Origin: Candidatus Gastranaerophilales bacterium
Lineage (GTDB): Bacteria; Cyanobacteriota; Vampirovibrionia; Gastranaerophilales; JAQUYY01
Reading direction: 5' to 3'
Length of the DNA: 12,888 bases
NCBI GenBank assembly: GCA_028691575.1
Contig: JAQUYY010000031.1
Location: forward strand, 1-12,888
Positions 12,795-12,888 of this stretch are shown here, piece by piece; position 1 is the first letter of the stretch, and the number at the start of each line of letters is the position of its first letter. The notes under the pieces were generated by a model. The model saw only the letters and a program-made list of their open reading frames with translations. It did not search any database and was not told where the DNA came from. A program made the translations under genes and the position numbers.

Positions 12795-12866
12795 ATGGCT
12801 AAGATTTTAAACGAAATAAAGGTAACTATAATTCGGAAAGTATTTCCGAAAAATATTGTTATGTAA
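12795..12866 (+). CDS. Possible 23-aa leader or small ORF
   Basis: An ATG at 12795 preceded by AGGAG (12782-12786, 8-nt spacing) opens 23 codons (MAKILNEIKV, then TIIRKVFPKNIVM) and ends in TAA. That stop overlaps the AAGGAGG ribosome site of the next start at 12880. The arrangement resembles a leader peptide or an upstream cistron coupled to the next gene. A perfect 8-bp hairpin lies inside it. No residue run typical of an amino-acid attenuator is present. Protein function is unknown and reality unproven. Confidence 0.4.
   Translation: MAKILNEIKVTIIRKVFPKNIVM
12832..12850 (+). promoter_or_regulatory. Perfect 8-bp hairpin within the 23-codon ORF
   Basis: TTCGGAAA (12832-12839) and TTTCCGAA (12843-12850) flank a GTA loop, 15 nt before the AAGGAGG ribosome site of the next gene. 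No T-run follows, so it is not a classical terminator. It may act in translation control or be a protein-binding dyad. Confidence 0.45.
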
Positions 12867-12879
12867 GGAGGGCTAAAGA

Positions 12880-12888
12880 ATGGCAATA
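12880..12888 (+). CDS. Start of a plus-strand gene cut by the window end
   Basis: ATG at 12880 follows a near-perfect Shine-Dalgarno AAGGAGG (12865-12871) by 8 nt. Only three codons (Met-Ala-Ile) are visible, so the product cannot be named. The strength of the ribosome site suggests high expression. It is divergent from the flagellar operon. Confidence 0.5.

Noticed and set aside
12626..12886. 86-aa minus-strand hydrophobic ORF at the window end
   Set aside because: It would start at TTG with no ribosome site and lies antisense to two well-formed plus-strand starts (AGGAG at 12782 and AAGGAGG at 12865).

Overview
The window is AT-rich chromosomal DNA. It carries a ribosomal/translation operon, a flagellar export operon read on the minus strand, and several small lineage-specific genes. 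A Gram-negative-type envelope (signal peptides, VirB9/VirB10-like periplasmic domains), FliOPQR, and ClpC-type N-domains of the cyanobacterial/Firmicute kind fit a non-photosynthetic cyanobacterial relative (Vampirovibrionia/'Melainabacteria', for example Gastranaerophilales). That placement is inference from gene content and style; no marker gene in the window proves it.

Layout. (1) 8-1242, plus: infC-rpmI-rplT, closed by a strong intrinsic terminator at 1335-1369. (2) 1372-1955: a divergent pair, an 83-aa acidic protein (minus) and a 75-aa XRE-type regulator (plus). They share a 104-bp intergenic region with a consensus promoter, an overlapping inverted repeat and a nearly leaderless regulator start. 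(3) 1956-2392: no credible gene, but a dense nest of inverted repeats that looks like a dispersed repeat element. (4) 2393-4997, minus: a two-gene operon of a stand-alone protein with six Clp repeats (three ClpC-type N-domains, no AAA+ module) and, 1 nt downstream, a PLP-dependent methionine-gamma-lyase/aluminium-resistance family enzyme. (5) 5173-8493, plus: an exported VirB10/TrbI-like barrel protein, a 243-aa unknown with an uncertain start, and a cluster of three small unknown genes (82, 110 and 184 aa; the last membrane-anchored). (6) 8503-12492, minus: a flagellar operon read as FliM/FliN-like switch protein, fliO, fliP, fliQ, an exported VirB9/pilus-N-like protein, fliR. Spacing is tight (12, 12, 12 nt, a 14-nt overlap, 2 nt). 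(7) 12493-12888: the operon upstream region, then on the plus strand a 23-codon ORF with a good ribosome binding site and an internal perfect hairpin, followed directly by the start of a gene cut off by the window end.

How the parts fit. The minus operon supplies the membrane core of the flagellar type III export gate (FliP, FliQ, FliR, with FliO as assembly factor) plus a C-ring-like switch component. Three features are unusual: the switch protein has two SpoA-like regions and a very acidic tail, FliQ has an extra hydrophilic tail of about 68 residues, and an exported protein with a VirB9/pilus-N-like domain sits between fliQ and fliR. The nearby VirB10/TrbI-like gene raises the possibility that this lineage uses conjugation-type envelope domains around its flagellum; that link is speculative. 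FliP also has a run of seven C in its coding strand, similar in kind to the phase-variable C tract known in Helicobacter pylori fliP.
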